Positions 16,166 through 25,396 of a stretch of DNA of 64,000 nucleotides are shown here, piece after piece. The DNA comes from Elusimicrobiota bacterium (GTDB taxonomy: Bacteria; Elusimicrobiota; Elusimicrobia; FEN-1173), in assembly GCA_016715645.1 (NCBI GenBank), contig JADJZR010000003.1, positions 248,001-312,000 on the forward strand, written 5' to 3'. Both the position numbers and the translations under genes were made by a program. The notes under the pieces are model-generated. The model saw only the letters and a program-made list of their open reading frames with translations. It was not told the origin of the DNA and ran no database searches. Positions within the stretch are counted from its first letter, which is position 1. Each line of letters opens with the position of its first letter.

Positions 16166-18576
16166 TTAAGAGAAACTCCTTCAAATTCAATAAATTGCAC
16201 CCCATGGCCGGAGGCGTAAACATGTGCAAAAGCTGCATGTTCAGGAGAAACCACAGTCATCGAATATTCTCCGCCTTCTTGACTGCAAGGGAACACATCA
16301 ATATCGGCTTTTAGAAAACCCATATCGTCACCAGCCCAGTTTATTTGTAACCGTCCCAGAGCTTCTGGAACTTCTGCACAACGAGCCACGACTCGATTTA
16401 TGTAGCGACGTTTGGGTAGTACAGGTACGACCTGGGTCGCAGGAGATGGGCCGTTAACCAACATTCGGTGCTTTCCCTCCAGGAACATTGTCTCCGCCCC
16501 CAACGACCAGCCATCGGTCGATGAAAAGTTTGGGTTCTTGATAAGCTCCCTCCCAAAACGAACATTGGGCTTTAACTCAAGAACTGAAACAGTCCCAAAC
16601 TCAGCCACAACATTGGATAATTCCTTGACCCAACGACGTTGTTCGATCGATCCCCAGTCATTTTGAAGCAGGACAAAATCCACACGCCGGTCAATCAGAA
16701 TCTGCCCCAACGATTCGGAATTTGTAACAGACGCCATCGCCCCTTTAAAATCATAATTGTACCAGCTTGGATGAAGAAAATCAGACTGAATTCCTGCCAC
16801 GTAGGGGGGACCAAAAACAGCAACGGGTTCTTTGGCCGTGTTCACACCGTTGACAACCTCCACCGCTAAACGCATCGGACGAGCATGGACAAGGAGCTCC
16901 TCGCGTGCCTTCGACGAAAATGCGGCGCGAAAAGGAAATTTCCCATAAAAAGATCCTTTTGGAAAAAAAAACAAATTGACCCCTACCGCCCCCAACAACC
17001 CCGTCAAGCGAAGTAACCTTGGATGTCTTTCAGTATATTGAAAACAGAAAAGACCTGAGGCTATGACCGAAATAAGAATTGCAACGGATGGAAATACATA
17101 CCTCAGGTATGTTTGGAAATGGAAGGTGATCAACAGCGTTCCAATCGCCACTAGAAAAAGGATTAGAGTTCTCCAACTCTTGACCATCACAGACGAGATT
17201 ACAGCGGGAATCAATATTAGAGACCACTGAAACCCCGCAACCCCGGGTCGGCATTCTAAAAATATATTCGTCTGAAAAACAATTTTCCCCAATAGATCAA
17301 AACCGAGACCATGAACAAATCGAGCGTTTTTAAAATTGTGAATTAGAAACAAGGGCGATTTAAAAATGTCGTTAAAAAATGGGAATGTGGGATTTCCAGT
17401 CTCAACCCATGCCCTAAGATAGGGGATTCCCCCCACAATTGCGAAAAGCCCCAGGGAAGAAATGATGGGCCAGGATATTCTTTTCAACCCCGTTCGATAG
17501 GCCACCCAGAGGACTAAGCACCCAAGAAAAGGGATCATGGTGATAGAAATAAGCTTTGTCCCCATACCAAACCCAAGCCAAACGCCAGCAAGCATGACTT
17601 TTTTTTCGAATCCCTCTAAATCCGTTAGCCCTCGAGCTAATACTAATACCGCAGCGAGCAGAAAACACGCCCATTCGCACTCAATAAATAGGCTTGAACT
17701 CTCAAGAAGGCTTAATGGAGTGGACAGCAATAACAATGATGCCCATTTTCCTCCGCGAGAATTACCACCGGCCCAAATTGCTAAATCCTGAACCAACAAG
17801 GCTAAACAATATAAAAAGAAAACGTTAACAATTCGAGCAGCGTATTCCCCAGCAAGAAGGTAATTGATCGTAAAAATCCAGTCCCCCAACATGGGCTGGA
17901 CGGCAAAGACATATGTCCGTACATCAAATGACCATAAGTGGTGGGCTGCCACAAACCCAGGCACAAAAAGGTGACTTACGAGCGCATCAGCCCCCAGTTC
18001 GGGAGAAAACGCGAGTAAAAAATGGATGAGAGCGACAGAAAATACGAGCCCTGTTAATAATCCATCCCGGTTGAATTGAGGGGCCGACGACAATTCTTGT
18101 TTCCACCCCTTAACCTGAGTCCAAATTTGTCTGTGCCTTACGATGATTGGCACCACAAGGGCCGTTGCGTGTAAACCCGGAGTATGGATCGGCAAAGAGG
18201 CCAACACGCCGACGAGAGTGCCCCACAATCCAGCGCCGAGCAACGCCTTTCCAAGATTATTTCCCTTATCCGATGGCCAAAAGGGGCGACCAACCAGGTC
18301 CCCCACCGCCCAAGAAGATAAAACAAACAGTGAAACAGCCCCAACCGCCCTGGCCCGTCCGGAAAAGAATGAAATGGCAATCCCGATCCCAATGCCGCTC
18401 GCTTCCCACGAAAGTCCTGAAATCCGCGCAAGAGTGGCAATGGATCCCCACAACACAGCCACAAGGAGCGGGTAGGCCAACATGTCCTTAATGGGAGTTC
18501 CCGCCCAATCCTGGCGGAAGATAGGTACTAAGCCCGAAGCTGTCCATGCAATTCCAAACACGAAAGACAGGGACAC
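16162..18576 (-). CDS. Large GT-C-like membrane protein with C-terminal soluble domain
   Basis: An 804-residue protein with about a dozen membrane segments in residues 1-560 and a soluble C-terminal part. Around residue 195 it reads ELGADALVSHLFVP, resembling the first periplasmic loop of GT-C transferases with its acidic residue and His. This supports a role transferring a sugar from a polyprenyl phosphate on the periplasmic side, but a polymerase or ligase is possible. The C-terminal 150 residues hold a beta-rich segment (NPNFSSTDGWSLG onward) resembling a carbohydrate-binding jelly-roll. The gene follows the 1754-residue gene after 89 bp and overlaps the GT2 gene by 4 nt. Confidence 0.6.
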   Translation of the reverse strand: MSLSFVFGIAWTASGLVPIFRQDWAGTPIKDMLAYPLLVAVLWGSIATLARISGLSWEASGIGIGIAISFFSGRARAVGAVSLFVLSSWAVGDLVGRPFWPSDKGNNLGKALLGAGLWGTLVGVLASLPIHTPGLHATALVVPIIVRHRQIWTQVKGWKQELSSAPQFNRDGLLTGLVFSVALIHFLLAFSPELGADALVSHLFVPGFVAAHHLWSFDVRTYVFAVQPMLGDWIFTINYLLAGEYAARIVNVFFLYCLALLVQDLAIWAGGNSRGGKWASLLLLSTPLSLLESSSLFIECEWACFLLAAVLVLARGLTDLEGFEKKVMLAGVWLGFGMGTKLISITMIPFLGCLVLWVAYRTGLKRISWPIISSLGLFAIVGGIPYLRAWVETGNPTFPFFNDIFKSPLFLIHNFKNARFVHGLGFDLLGKIVFQTNIFLECRPGVAGFQWSLILIPAVISSVMVKSWRTLILFLVAIGTLLITFHFQTYLRYVFPSVAILISVIASGLFCFQYTERHPRLLRLTGLLGAVGVNLFFFPKGSFYGKFPFRAAFSSKAREELLVHARPMRLAVEVVNGVNTAKEPVAVFGPPYVAGIQSDFLHPSWYNYDFKGAMASVTNSESLGQILIDRRVDFVLLQNDWGSIEQRRWVKELSNVVAEFGTVSVLELKPNVRFGRELIKNPNFSSTDGWSLGAETMFLEGKHRMLVNGPSPATQVVPVLPKRRYINRVVARCAEVPEALGRLQINWAGDDMGFLKADIDVFPCSQEGGEYSMTVVSPEHAAFAHVYASGHGVQFIEFEGVSLK

Positions 18577-18665
18577 AATCCAGGCTGCAATATTCCGATT
18601 GCTTAATATCGATTGAATGTTATTCTTATTAATGACGAACCCCTTATGACTCTAGTTAAAAACAA

Positions 18666-21600
18666 TCACTTTCGATATGCGTGAGGAACCCATGGACCCC
18701 ACTTTTTTTCGTAAATGACCTTGTTTTTATCAAACAAAGCTTTTTTTTTATCACTCCCCAACTTATTAAACGACGCGGAAAGATGATGATGGACAAAAAC
18801 ATCGTCAGCGCATACAATCGCATACCCGGCCTTTTCAACTCGACGACAATAATCATCATCTTCAAAAAAACCGCGGCCAAACTCCTCGCACAGGGGGCCG
18901 ACCTTTTCATAAACCGCCCGGGGCATCATCACGCAAAAAAATGCCGCCGTCCGAATTGAAAATACCTTGCCCATATTGGAGATCGTGTATCGCCTCGCCT
19001 CTTGAGGCATATCGGCCACGGAGGAGTATGTGGTGTCTATCCGGGCTTCGTTCCCGATATTGTTCGTCGCCGGGCCGATAAGGCCTATCTTGGGGTTGTC
19101 GGCCAAATGCCTCCAGAGTGTTGTCGCCCAACCGCGCGTCACGACCGTATCGTTATTTAAGATCACGAGATAGTCGCCCGTCGCGGCGGCCAATCCAGCG
19201 TTATTACCACCCGCAAACCCATGATTTTTTTCGTTAAGAATGATTTTAACATTCGACCGCCCCTGGGAGAACAGCTGGAGGTGAGCGGGCGTTCCATCCG
19301 TTGAAGCATTATCAACGATGATAATTTCAAAATTTGGATAATCCGTCTCCTCGAGCAAACTCTTAAGGCATGCTTCCGAAAGTTCCCATTGGTTGTAAGT
19401 CAACACAACCACGCTTATTTTCGGCCACGTTTTTCGGTTCCATGCCGAGATAAACTCGTCGATCCGGTGGTCCCAGGTTTGTTGGGACGCAAAGCGCTTT
19501 CTTTTTTCAATGTCCTTAGAATTTCCTCCGCCGGATTGAACCAATTTTTTCACCGAAGTGACGAACTGTCCTTTGGTTTTTGCCCTTTCGATCAGGTGCC
19601 CGAATTGAGTCAGTTCGGGCAAATCAATACTGACCACGGGCTTCCCCGCCGCGAGATATTCATACACTTTGACCGGATTGGTCGCTTGTGTGAGGGGAAT
19701 ATCTCGAAACGGGAGCATGCAGACATCAAACGAATGAAGATAAAAAGGAAGCTTGGAATAGGGCACTTCTCCCGTTAACACAACATTTGGCATTTCTTTT
19801 AGAACTTTTCCCGCACCCCGCGTATCATCTCCCACAAGCATGACCAGGCAACCCGGACACCTTTCAGCCACGTCCCGGACCAAATCCACGTCGAACCAAT
19901 CGGCGATGGCCCCGTAATAACCAATTATTTTTCGTCCTTTTGAATCCTTAAAAACGTCCGAGGGCGGATCGGCGAAATGCTTGAATTCCCCCGCGTTTCG
20001 AACCAAGGCTACGTTGGGGGTGAATCTCTTTGCAAATTCTTCGAGCCAAGAAGAGGTCACCACCACAAGATCGGAGTGGCACATCATTTCCTTTTCGATC
20101 TTGACTAGACCCGCCGGCACATTCCCGAACCCCTCGTGGTGATCCATGCAATCATAGATTCGAAAAGTGTTTGGAATATCCTTCACAAGGGGGAACCAGT
20201 ATGGATGCTGGATCATCGCAAGACAGGACATAATTCCTTGATCTGCTATTACTCGAGCCATGCTGGCCCGCAGGGCAACCACCACTTCCGCCGAAGGTTC
20301 TGAAAAATAGATAGGGGGGGCGCCTTTCACGTGTAGCTTGATCTGGAATAGGTCTCCGTGTTTATTCAACGATTCCATTGTATAACCGGCTTCCACCGAA
20401 TCGATAAAATGATTGCTAAAAAAGAAAACCCTCCGCCCCGTCTTCGCAAAACTTTTAGCCAAGTGCTGTGGTCTCTGGAACCGAAAATGCCAATCAATAA
20501 TTGAAAAAACGAGAATGTCCTGGCCCATTGATTTTTCGATTGGCACAACGGAGGATGGCTTGAAAAGGTGAGACGATTCTAATTCCGTGCCTGCCCGTCG
20601 CGCGTTTTTTCTAAAAGGGAGAGAGACGGAAAGAATGGACCGACGGACGGACTGTCGCAGGGATTGGTCGATGGGCAAACTCCTCAACATGGCTCTTCCT
20701 AACTTGTAACCGCCCTTCTTTAAACCGTACACCAATGGATTTTTATCCATACGGGATGCCCAGTCCGACATGCGCATCAGATCCAATTCAAGCAGATCTG
20801 ATTTACGTTTATAGGAATCCAATTCCGCGGCCACAGCTTCCCCTCTCTTTGACGACTGCTCCAACTCCTGTCCCATACGGACCAACTTTCCGGTCGAGCC
20901 ATCGAGCGCAATATTGAGCCGCGCAATTTGTCCTCGTTTTAATTCCACCTCATCTTGGAGACGATTAATTTCGGATTTTTCCCCCTCCAAGCTAACCCTC
21001 ATCCGTTCTATTTCGCCCGCCGCCGCAGTTCCTGAATCGAACAGGCGCCGAACTTCTTTAGCTTGTTCTTCCACTAACCGGCTTAATCCATCAATCCGTC
21101 CATTGGATTCCTCCAACATCGCTTTAAGATTGTGGTTTTGAGAATCTTTTTCGGCATTCAGCTTCACCAACCGATCCTCCACCTCGTTTGCCTTTTCGGT
21201 TTGTATTACCAAGGAACGGGAAAGGGCCTCGATTCGGCCATTTGATTCCACCAACATCGCTTTAAGATTGTGGTTTTGAGAATCTTTTTCGGCATTCAGC
21301 TTCCCCAACCGATCCTCCACCTCGTTTACCTTTTCGGTTTGTATTACCAAGGAACGGGAAAGGGCCTCAATTCGGCCATTTGATTCAACCAACGCTCCGT
21401 TGAGTTTATGAATCTGTTCATCCCGGGATGTCAAGACACTTGAAAGCCGCGCCGCTTCCTCCAGTCGGGCCGTCAATTCCATGCTCAAAGCGCCCATCCG
21501 GCCGTTCGCCTCCGATATGGACGTGTTGAGACTGAATTTGAGAATCTTTTCTTCAATCGATGTTCCCAGACGATCCGCCGCCGCTTTTGCCTCGTGCGTT

Positions 21601-23930
21601 TGGCTCTCCAGGGTCCGGGAGAGGGCCTCAATTCGGCCATTTGATTCAACCAACGCTCCGTTGAGTTTATGAATCTGTTCATCCCGGGATGTCAAGACAC
21701 TTGAAAGCCGCGCCGCTTCCTCCAGTCGGGCCGTCAATTCCATGCTCAAAGCGCCCATCCGGCCGTTCGCCTCCGATATGGACGTGTTGAGACTGTGAAT
21801 TTGAGAATCTTTTTCTTCAATCGATGTTCCCAGACGATCCGCCGCCGCTTTTGCCTCGTGCGTTTGGCTCTCCAGGGTCCGGGAGAGGGCCTCAATTCGG
21901 CCATTTGATTCAACCAACGCTCCGTTGAGTTTATGAATCTGTTCATCCCGGGATGTCAAGACACTTGAAAGCCGCGCCGCTTCCTCCAGTCGGGCGGTCA
22001 ATTCCGTGCTCAAAGCGCCCATCCGACCGTTGGCCTCCGATAGGGATGCATTTAATGCGTGAATCTGGGCATCTCTTTCCAACAAAGTATTGGATAAACG
22101 ATCCATCGGTTGAGAAGTGGATTCGGTGAGGCTTGTCCTTAACCGTGTCAATTCCACTCTTTGTTCGGCCAGCACCTCACCCATTCTCTTCAACAAAGGG
22201 AGTTGAAACGAATAAACATTTTCAAATTGAGGTCCTTCGGTGTCGGTGGCCCAGCGTTGGATTAACTGCTCCAGTTCGCAATAGCGACGCACATCCTGGT
22301 CACCGACCGAGAAACCCAAAGACCGAGCGATGTCGAAAAAAATGTCAACGGCCCGCAAGGTCGTTCCCGGGGCCGGAGATTCCACAGACCCAGAGGCCAA
22401 CAGGGAAAGGAAAATTCCGCGAAAAAGGAGAAACCCCAATTCAAGCGAGCCTTCAAACTTCCATTCAAGATCAAAGAAATGGCCCTTTTTATCCGACGTG
22501 AACACCAAGTTTCGTGGTACGGCATCTAGAAATCCCCCCGGCATTTTAATTTCCGAGGAAGATTTTTTTTCAATTTCAATTCCGGATTCTCTAATTAGAG
22601 TGTCCAGCCAAGGGCGGGCCCAAACAACGAGAGTGTTCACCGACCATCCCGGCTCGCCAAGAATCCTTTGCAGCTGATCCATCCAATGGTCCCCGATTAG
22701 AACCGGCCTATTTTCAAGCGACATCTGGAGAGGACAATTGGCGGGGGGATCCACGTTCAAGAATATTTTTTCAGATCGGGCATGAAAGCGGCCCTTCCGA
22801 TCCTTAGCAAAAACAACCCTTTTCGAAAATTCGGGTTTTCTATCAGAGGAGAAGTGAAATCCAAGACCGCGAGGAGCCGGGACCTGCCCTGCTCCGGCAA
22901 TGACCAAGAACGAATTCGCAAGATCCCCCCCCATTCCGTTGCGAAGAACCGGCCCCCATGCCCTTTTCAAGGAGAAAGAGGGGTTTGCGGGAGATTGAGG
23001 ATCCCGTGCCGCAGCTGACTCGATCATGCCCCTGAGGCCATTTTCACTGCATGTTAGAAGAAGGTCTTCCGACACGACAGCGGAAGGAAATTTGTAATCT
23101 GGAAACGGGAACCACCAGGACTGTCTCGGGATCCCGGCCTCACTTAAACGCTTCTGAAGTTCCCGACGACCAAATGTGACGCAGGATCCAATTGGCGGAT
23201 ATCGGTCCTCCAATCCAAAGAAAGGAATTCCCACATGGTCTTCACCAGACCCAGCGAAATACTTTAATCCCAGCTGATTTTCAATCGCCACGAACATCAG
23301 GCCGTTGGGAACCAGGAACTTGGCGGCATGCATCAACATGGCGTTCACCGGGTCGGCCCCCTTGGTCGGAAAATAAGCACGAGCATATTCCAAAACACCG
23401 ATCAGGGTGATTGCGTTAAATATAGGGGAGGGCCTCAGGCGATCGAACGCCTCCACGATCACGCGGACGTTGGGCAAATTCCTACAACGCGCCGCCGCGG
23501 CGGAAGCTCGATTCACACTTCCTTCAACCGCCGTTACAGCCCCTCCGCATTCGCCCAAAAAACGGGTTAAGGCACCACAGCCGGCCCCAATTTCAAGCAC
23601 GTTTCCTTTCAGGGCCTCTCCAAAAGGGCGAAGAAGGTTTGACCGGGCAGGACTTAGGTGGTAGAGGGAAGGCCAATCCGAAATTTCCCGACGAAGCCGT
23701 AATGATCCGGACCCCAACTCGTCGCAAGAAAGAAGAATGCGGCGAATTCGTGCTTCCACCTCTTTCCCATCCGAGTAACTGAACTCCGTCATCCCCGCCT
23801 GAGGAAGCCAACAACCAGTCGATTTGTCCTCCTTAAAATCTCGGCCAAAAGGCCAGCCGTCCGCGCCAGCCTTGGAAAAGTGGCGTCGGGATGATTGGCG
23901 TTCCGTTGATTGACGGCGTTGGTTCCTCAT
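18666..23930 (-). CDS. Giant methyltransferase/kinase-like/coiled-coil/double glycosyltransferase (WbdD-like ruler)
   Basis: A 1754-residue cytoplasmic multidomain protein. Residues about 70-345 form a SAM methyltransferase (VLEIGAGCGAL from 111). Residues about 355-540 look like a degenerate kinase: D469, N474 and D487 in LDAVPRNLV and FFDLEW have the D-x4-N-x12-D spacing of protein/aminoglycoside kinases. Residues about 580-1060 are a coiled coil made of near-identical 46- and 88-residue repeats. A TuaH-like GT-B domain follows from about 1135, then a GT2 domain (ISVVVLTYN at about 1505, LNNDT at about 1591). Methyltransferase-kinase-coiled-coil is the order of E. coli WbdD, the chain terminator and molecular ruler for Wzm/Wzt-exported O-antigen; Wzm/Wzt are two genes upstream. 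ATGA overlap with the preceding gene sets the start; ATG 23792 is an alternative. Confidence 0.8.
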   Translation of the reverse strand: MRNQRRQSTERQSSRRHFSKAGADGWPFGRDFKEDKSTGCWLPQAGMTEFSYSDGKEVEARIRRILLSCDELGSGSLRLRREISDWPSLYHLSPARSNLLRPFGEALKGNVLEIGAGCGALTRFLGECGGAVTAVEGSVNRASAAAARCRNLPNVRVIVEAFDRLRPSPIFNAITLIGVLEYARAYFPTKGADPVNAMLMHAAKFLVPNGLMFVAIENQLGLKYFAGSGEDHVGIPFFGLEDRYPPIGSCVTFGRRELQKRLSEAGIPRQSWWFPFPDYKFPSAVVSEDLLLTCSENGLRGMIESAAARDPQSPANPSFSLKRAWGPVLRNGMGGDLANSFLVIAGAGQVPAPRGLGFHFSSDRKPEFSKRVVFAKDRKGRFHARSEKIFLNVDPPANCPLQMSLENRPVLIGDHWMDQLQRILGEPGWSVNTLVVWARPWLDTLIRESGIEIEKKSSSEIKMPGGFLDAVPRNLVFTSDKKGHFFDLEWKFEGSLELGFLLFRGIFLSLLASGSVESPAPGTTLRAVDIFFDIARSLGFSVGDQDVRRYCELEQLIQRWATDTEGPQFENVYSFQLPLLKRMGEVLAEQRVELTRLRTSLTESTSQPMDRLSNTLLERDAQIHALNASLSEANGRMGALSTELTARLEEAARLSSVLTSRDEQIHKLNGALVESNGRIEALSRTLESQTHEAKAAADRLGTSIEEKDSQIHSLNTSISEANGRMGALSMELTARLEEAARLSSVLTSRDEQIHKLNGALVESNGRIEALSRTLESQTHEAKAAADRLGTSIEEKILKFSLNTSISEANGRMGALSMELTARLEEAARLSSVLTSRDEQIHKLNGALVESNGRIEALSRSLVIQTEKVNEVEDRLGKLNAEKDSQNHNLKAMLVESNGRIEALSRSLVIQTEKANEVEDRLVKLNAEKDSQNHNLKAMLEESNGRIDGLSRLVEEQAKEVRRLFDSGTAAAGEIERMRVSLEGEKSEINRLQDEVELKRGQIARLNIALDGSTGKLVRMGQELEQSSKRGEAVAAELDSYKRKSDLLELDLMRMSDWASRMDKNPLVYGLKKGGYKLGRAMLRSLPIDQSLRQSVRRSILSVSLPFRKNARRAGTELESSHLFKPSSVVPIEKSMGQDILVFSIIDWHFRFQRPQHLAKSFAKTGRRVFFFSNHFIDSVEAGYTMESLNKHGDLFQIKLHVKGAPPIYFSEPSAEVVVALRASMARVIADQGIMSCLAMIQHPYWFPLVKDIPNTFRIYDCMDHHEGFGNVPAGLVKIEKEMMCHSDLVVVTSSWLEEFAKRFTPNVALVRNAGEFKHFADPPSDVFKDSKGRKIIGYYGAIADWFDVDLVRDVAERCPGCLVMLVGDDTRGAGKVLKEMPNVVLTGEVPYSKLPFYLHSFDVCMLPFRDIPLTQATNPVKVYEYLAAGKPVVSIDLPELTQFGHLIERAKTKGQFVTSVKKLVQSGGGNSKDIEKRKRFASQQTWDHRIDEFISAWNRKTWPKISVVVLTYNQWELSEACLKSLLEETDYPNFEIIIVDNASTDGTPAHLQLFSQGRSNVKIILNEKNHGFAGGNNAGLAAATGDYLVILNNDTVVTRGWATTLWRHLADNPKIGLIGPATNNIGNEARIDTTYSSVADMPQEARRYTISNMGKVFSIRTAAFFCVMMPRAVYEKVGPLCEEFGRGFFEDDDYCRRVEKAGYAIVCADDVFVHHHLSASFNKLGSDKKKALFDKNKVIYEKKWGPWVPHAYRK
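21115..22075 (-). repeat. In-gene tandem repeats (138 bp and 261/264 bp periods) coding the coiled coil
   Basis: Two kinds of direct repeat lie inside the giant gene. Copies starting at 21115, 21253 and 21391 are spaced 138 bp (46 residues). Copies starting at 21391, 21652 and 21916 are spaced 261 and 264 bp (87 and 88 residues). The last two are almost base-identical, pointing to recent duplication. The 261-bp copy lacks 3 nt in total (a T and a TG removed at two places near 21535-21550), which shifts the frame briefly and changes KDSQIHSLN to KILKFSLN. The 88-residue period equals eight hendecads, as expected for a regular coiled coil. Confidence 0.92.
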
Positions 23931-25396
23931 TCCATCACTCCCACGCCGCTTAAACGTTCCACAAGATACTCCGTTTCAAAATATTTTGTTGACCAAGCAA
24001 TAAGGTTTCGGCGCTCCCACCCCACAATTTCCTCTTGGGAATAGACGTCGTATTGAGTATGCCATCCTTTCTCTCGACGTTCGGTTTGTATACGAGGAAA
24101 TCTGTCCTGATGCACCTTCCTAATCGCTTGAATGCGAGAACGAAGCGGATAGTGCCGCATGAGAAATTTCAACGGATAAATTCTTCGTTGGAGGAACATG
24201 GCCTCATGCCCCCCGCTGAGGGCCAATTGGACAGAGGGCCTATTTTTCCAGGCTTTGACCTGAACGAAATGTCCTGGCCGTCGACCAAATTCAAAATGTG
24301 TTAATCCCGTTTCGTAAGGAAGGGCTGGCTCCTCCTTCCCCTTGAGAAATCGAAAATCAACAACGGTAAAGTCAACGGCATTGTAGCCCAATTCGTCCAC
24401 AGTGAACAGAGCGTCCCGCATCGGAACCCCACTCCATGGACTGAACCTGAATTCATCCGCGTCGTGATGCATGATCCAGTCCGCTCCAAGCTCCCCGGCG
24501 AACGATTCGGTTTTTTCCAACTGTCTCGCCCATTCGTAGGAACCGGAAGGTTGATCAGGGAAACGTTGAAGGGAGGCAAGGAGACCCTCCTCCATCAGTT
24601 TTCGGGCCACCGCCCAGTCGTTGTCATCGGACCAGTTATCAAAAAGATGCACTTCCACCCCTTCACTCCTTAAGTGCTTCACGACATTAGGAAGGATATC
24701 CCCCTCATTATATGCATGGATGATCGCCGCGACACTAAATGTTTTGCTCGCGGGACGCGGGATCGCCTCGCAACCCGACACAACAAGAAGGGTGGTTTTA
24801 GCGCGATGATGGTCTGTATTGACGGTATGGCCGAAAAGCATTTCGGAATGGAAACCACTGTCTTTTAAGAAACGGACAAATTCGCCGGCGGACCATTCCA
24901 ACACATGCGCCGAATTGGCGGGTGGACCCAGATCCATCCACCCCCGAACCCGATCCCTATCCGGGGTTGAGACAAGAACAAAACCAGCCTTTTCCGCCAC
25001 AAGCGCCAAATCCTTCGCCAATCGTTCGGGCGATGACAAATGTTCCAAAACATCCGCACATATCACAACCGACTCCTTTAGTTGATCGGAGGAAAGATTG
25101 GGAAGGCCGGATTCAAGGTCGCAGGCAATCCCTTTTGCTGAAGGAATTCGGCGAAGCGTCTCCTCCAGCGTAGAGGGAGAATCGAGTAACAAAAGAGGGA
25201 ACTCGGAAGAAACCTCGAGCAATTTTGTCCCGGACCCGCAACCGATATCAACAATGCGTTTGGCGCTCATTCGTCGAGCTATAAACAAGGCAAGTCGGTA
25301 AATATCGGGCTGATAGATCAAGCCCGCCGGAACATCGGCGAAAGGTTCCCCTCGAAGCCTCCGGGAATACTCCTCAGGAAGGCGCAACGTCGACAT
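23927..25396 (-). CDS. Methyltransferase-glycosyltransferase fusion
   Basis: A 489-residue bifunctional protein. The first 200 residues form a SAM methyltransferase (IVDIGCGSGTKLLEV, then VVICADVLEHLSSPERLAKDL). The C-terminal part is a GT2_4/GT92-like domain: AAIIHAYNEGDILPNVVKHL, LFDNWSDDN, and the metal-site WIMHHDADEF. The ATG at 25396 has GAGGGGAGCC just upstream and is preferred over ATG 25408. It overlaps wzt by 23 nt and the giant gene by 4 nt, so Wzm, Wzt, this protein and the giant are co-translated. It probably works with the giant protein on the chain end. Confidence 0.8.
   Translation of the reverse strand: MSTLRLPEEYSRRLRGEPFADVPAGLIYQPDIYRLALFIARRMSAKRIVDIGCGSGTKLLEVSSEFPLLLLDSPSTLEETLRRIPSAKGIACDLESGLPNLSSDQLKESVVICADVLEHLSSPERLAKDLALVAEKAGFVLVSTPDRDRVRGWMDLGPPANSAHVLEWSAGEFVRFLKDSGFHSEMLFGHTVNTDHHRAKTTLLVVSGCEAIPRPASKTFSVAAIIHAYNEGDILPNVVKHLRSEGVEVHLFDNWSDDNDWAVARKLMEEGLLASLQRFPDQPSGSYEWARQLEKTESFAGELGADWIMHHDADEFRFSPWSGVPMRDALFTVDELGYNAVDFTVVDFRFLKGKEEPALPYETGLTHFEFGRRPGHFVQVKAWKNRPSVQLALSGGHEAMFLQRRIYPLKFLMRHYPLRSRIQAIRKVHQDRFPRIQTERREKGWHTQYDVYSQEEIVGWERRNLIAWSTKYFETEYLVERLSGVGVME

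Noticed and set aside
21115..22075. Spaced direct repeats resembling a CRISPR array
   Set aside because: They have 138/264-bp periods, no unique spacers, and lie inside an open frame coding a regular coiled coil.
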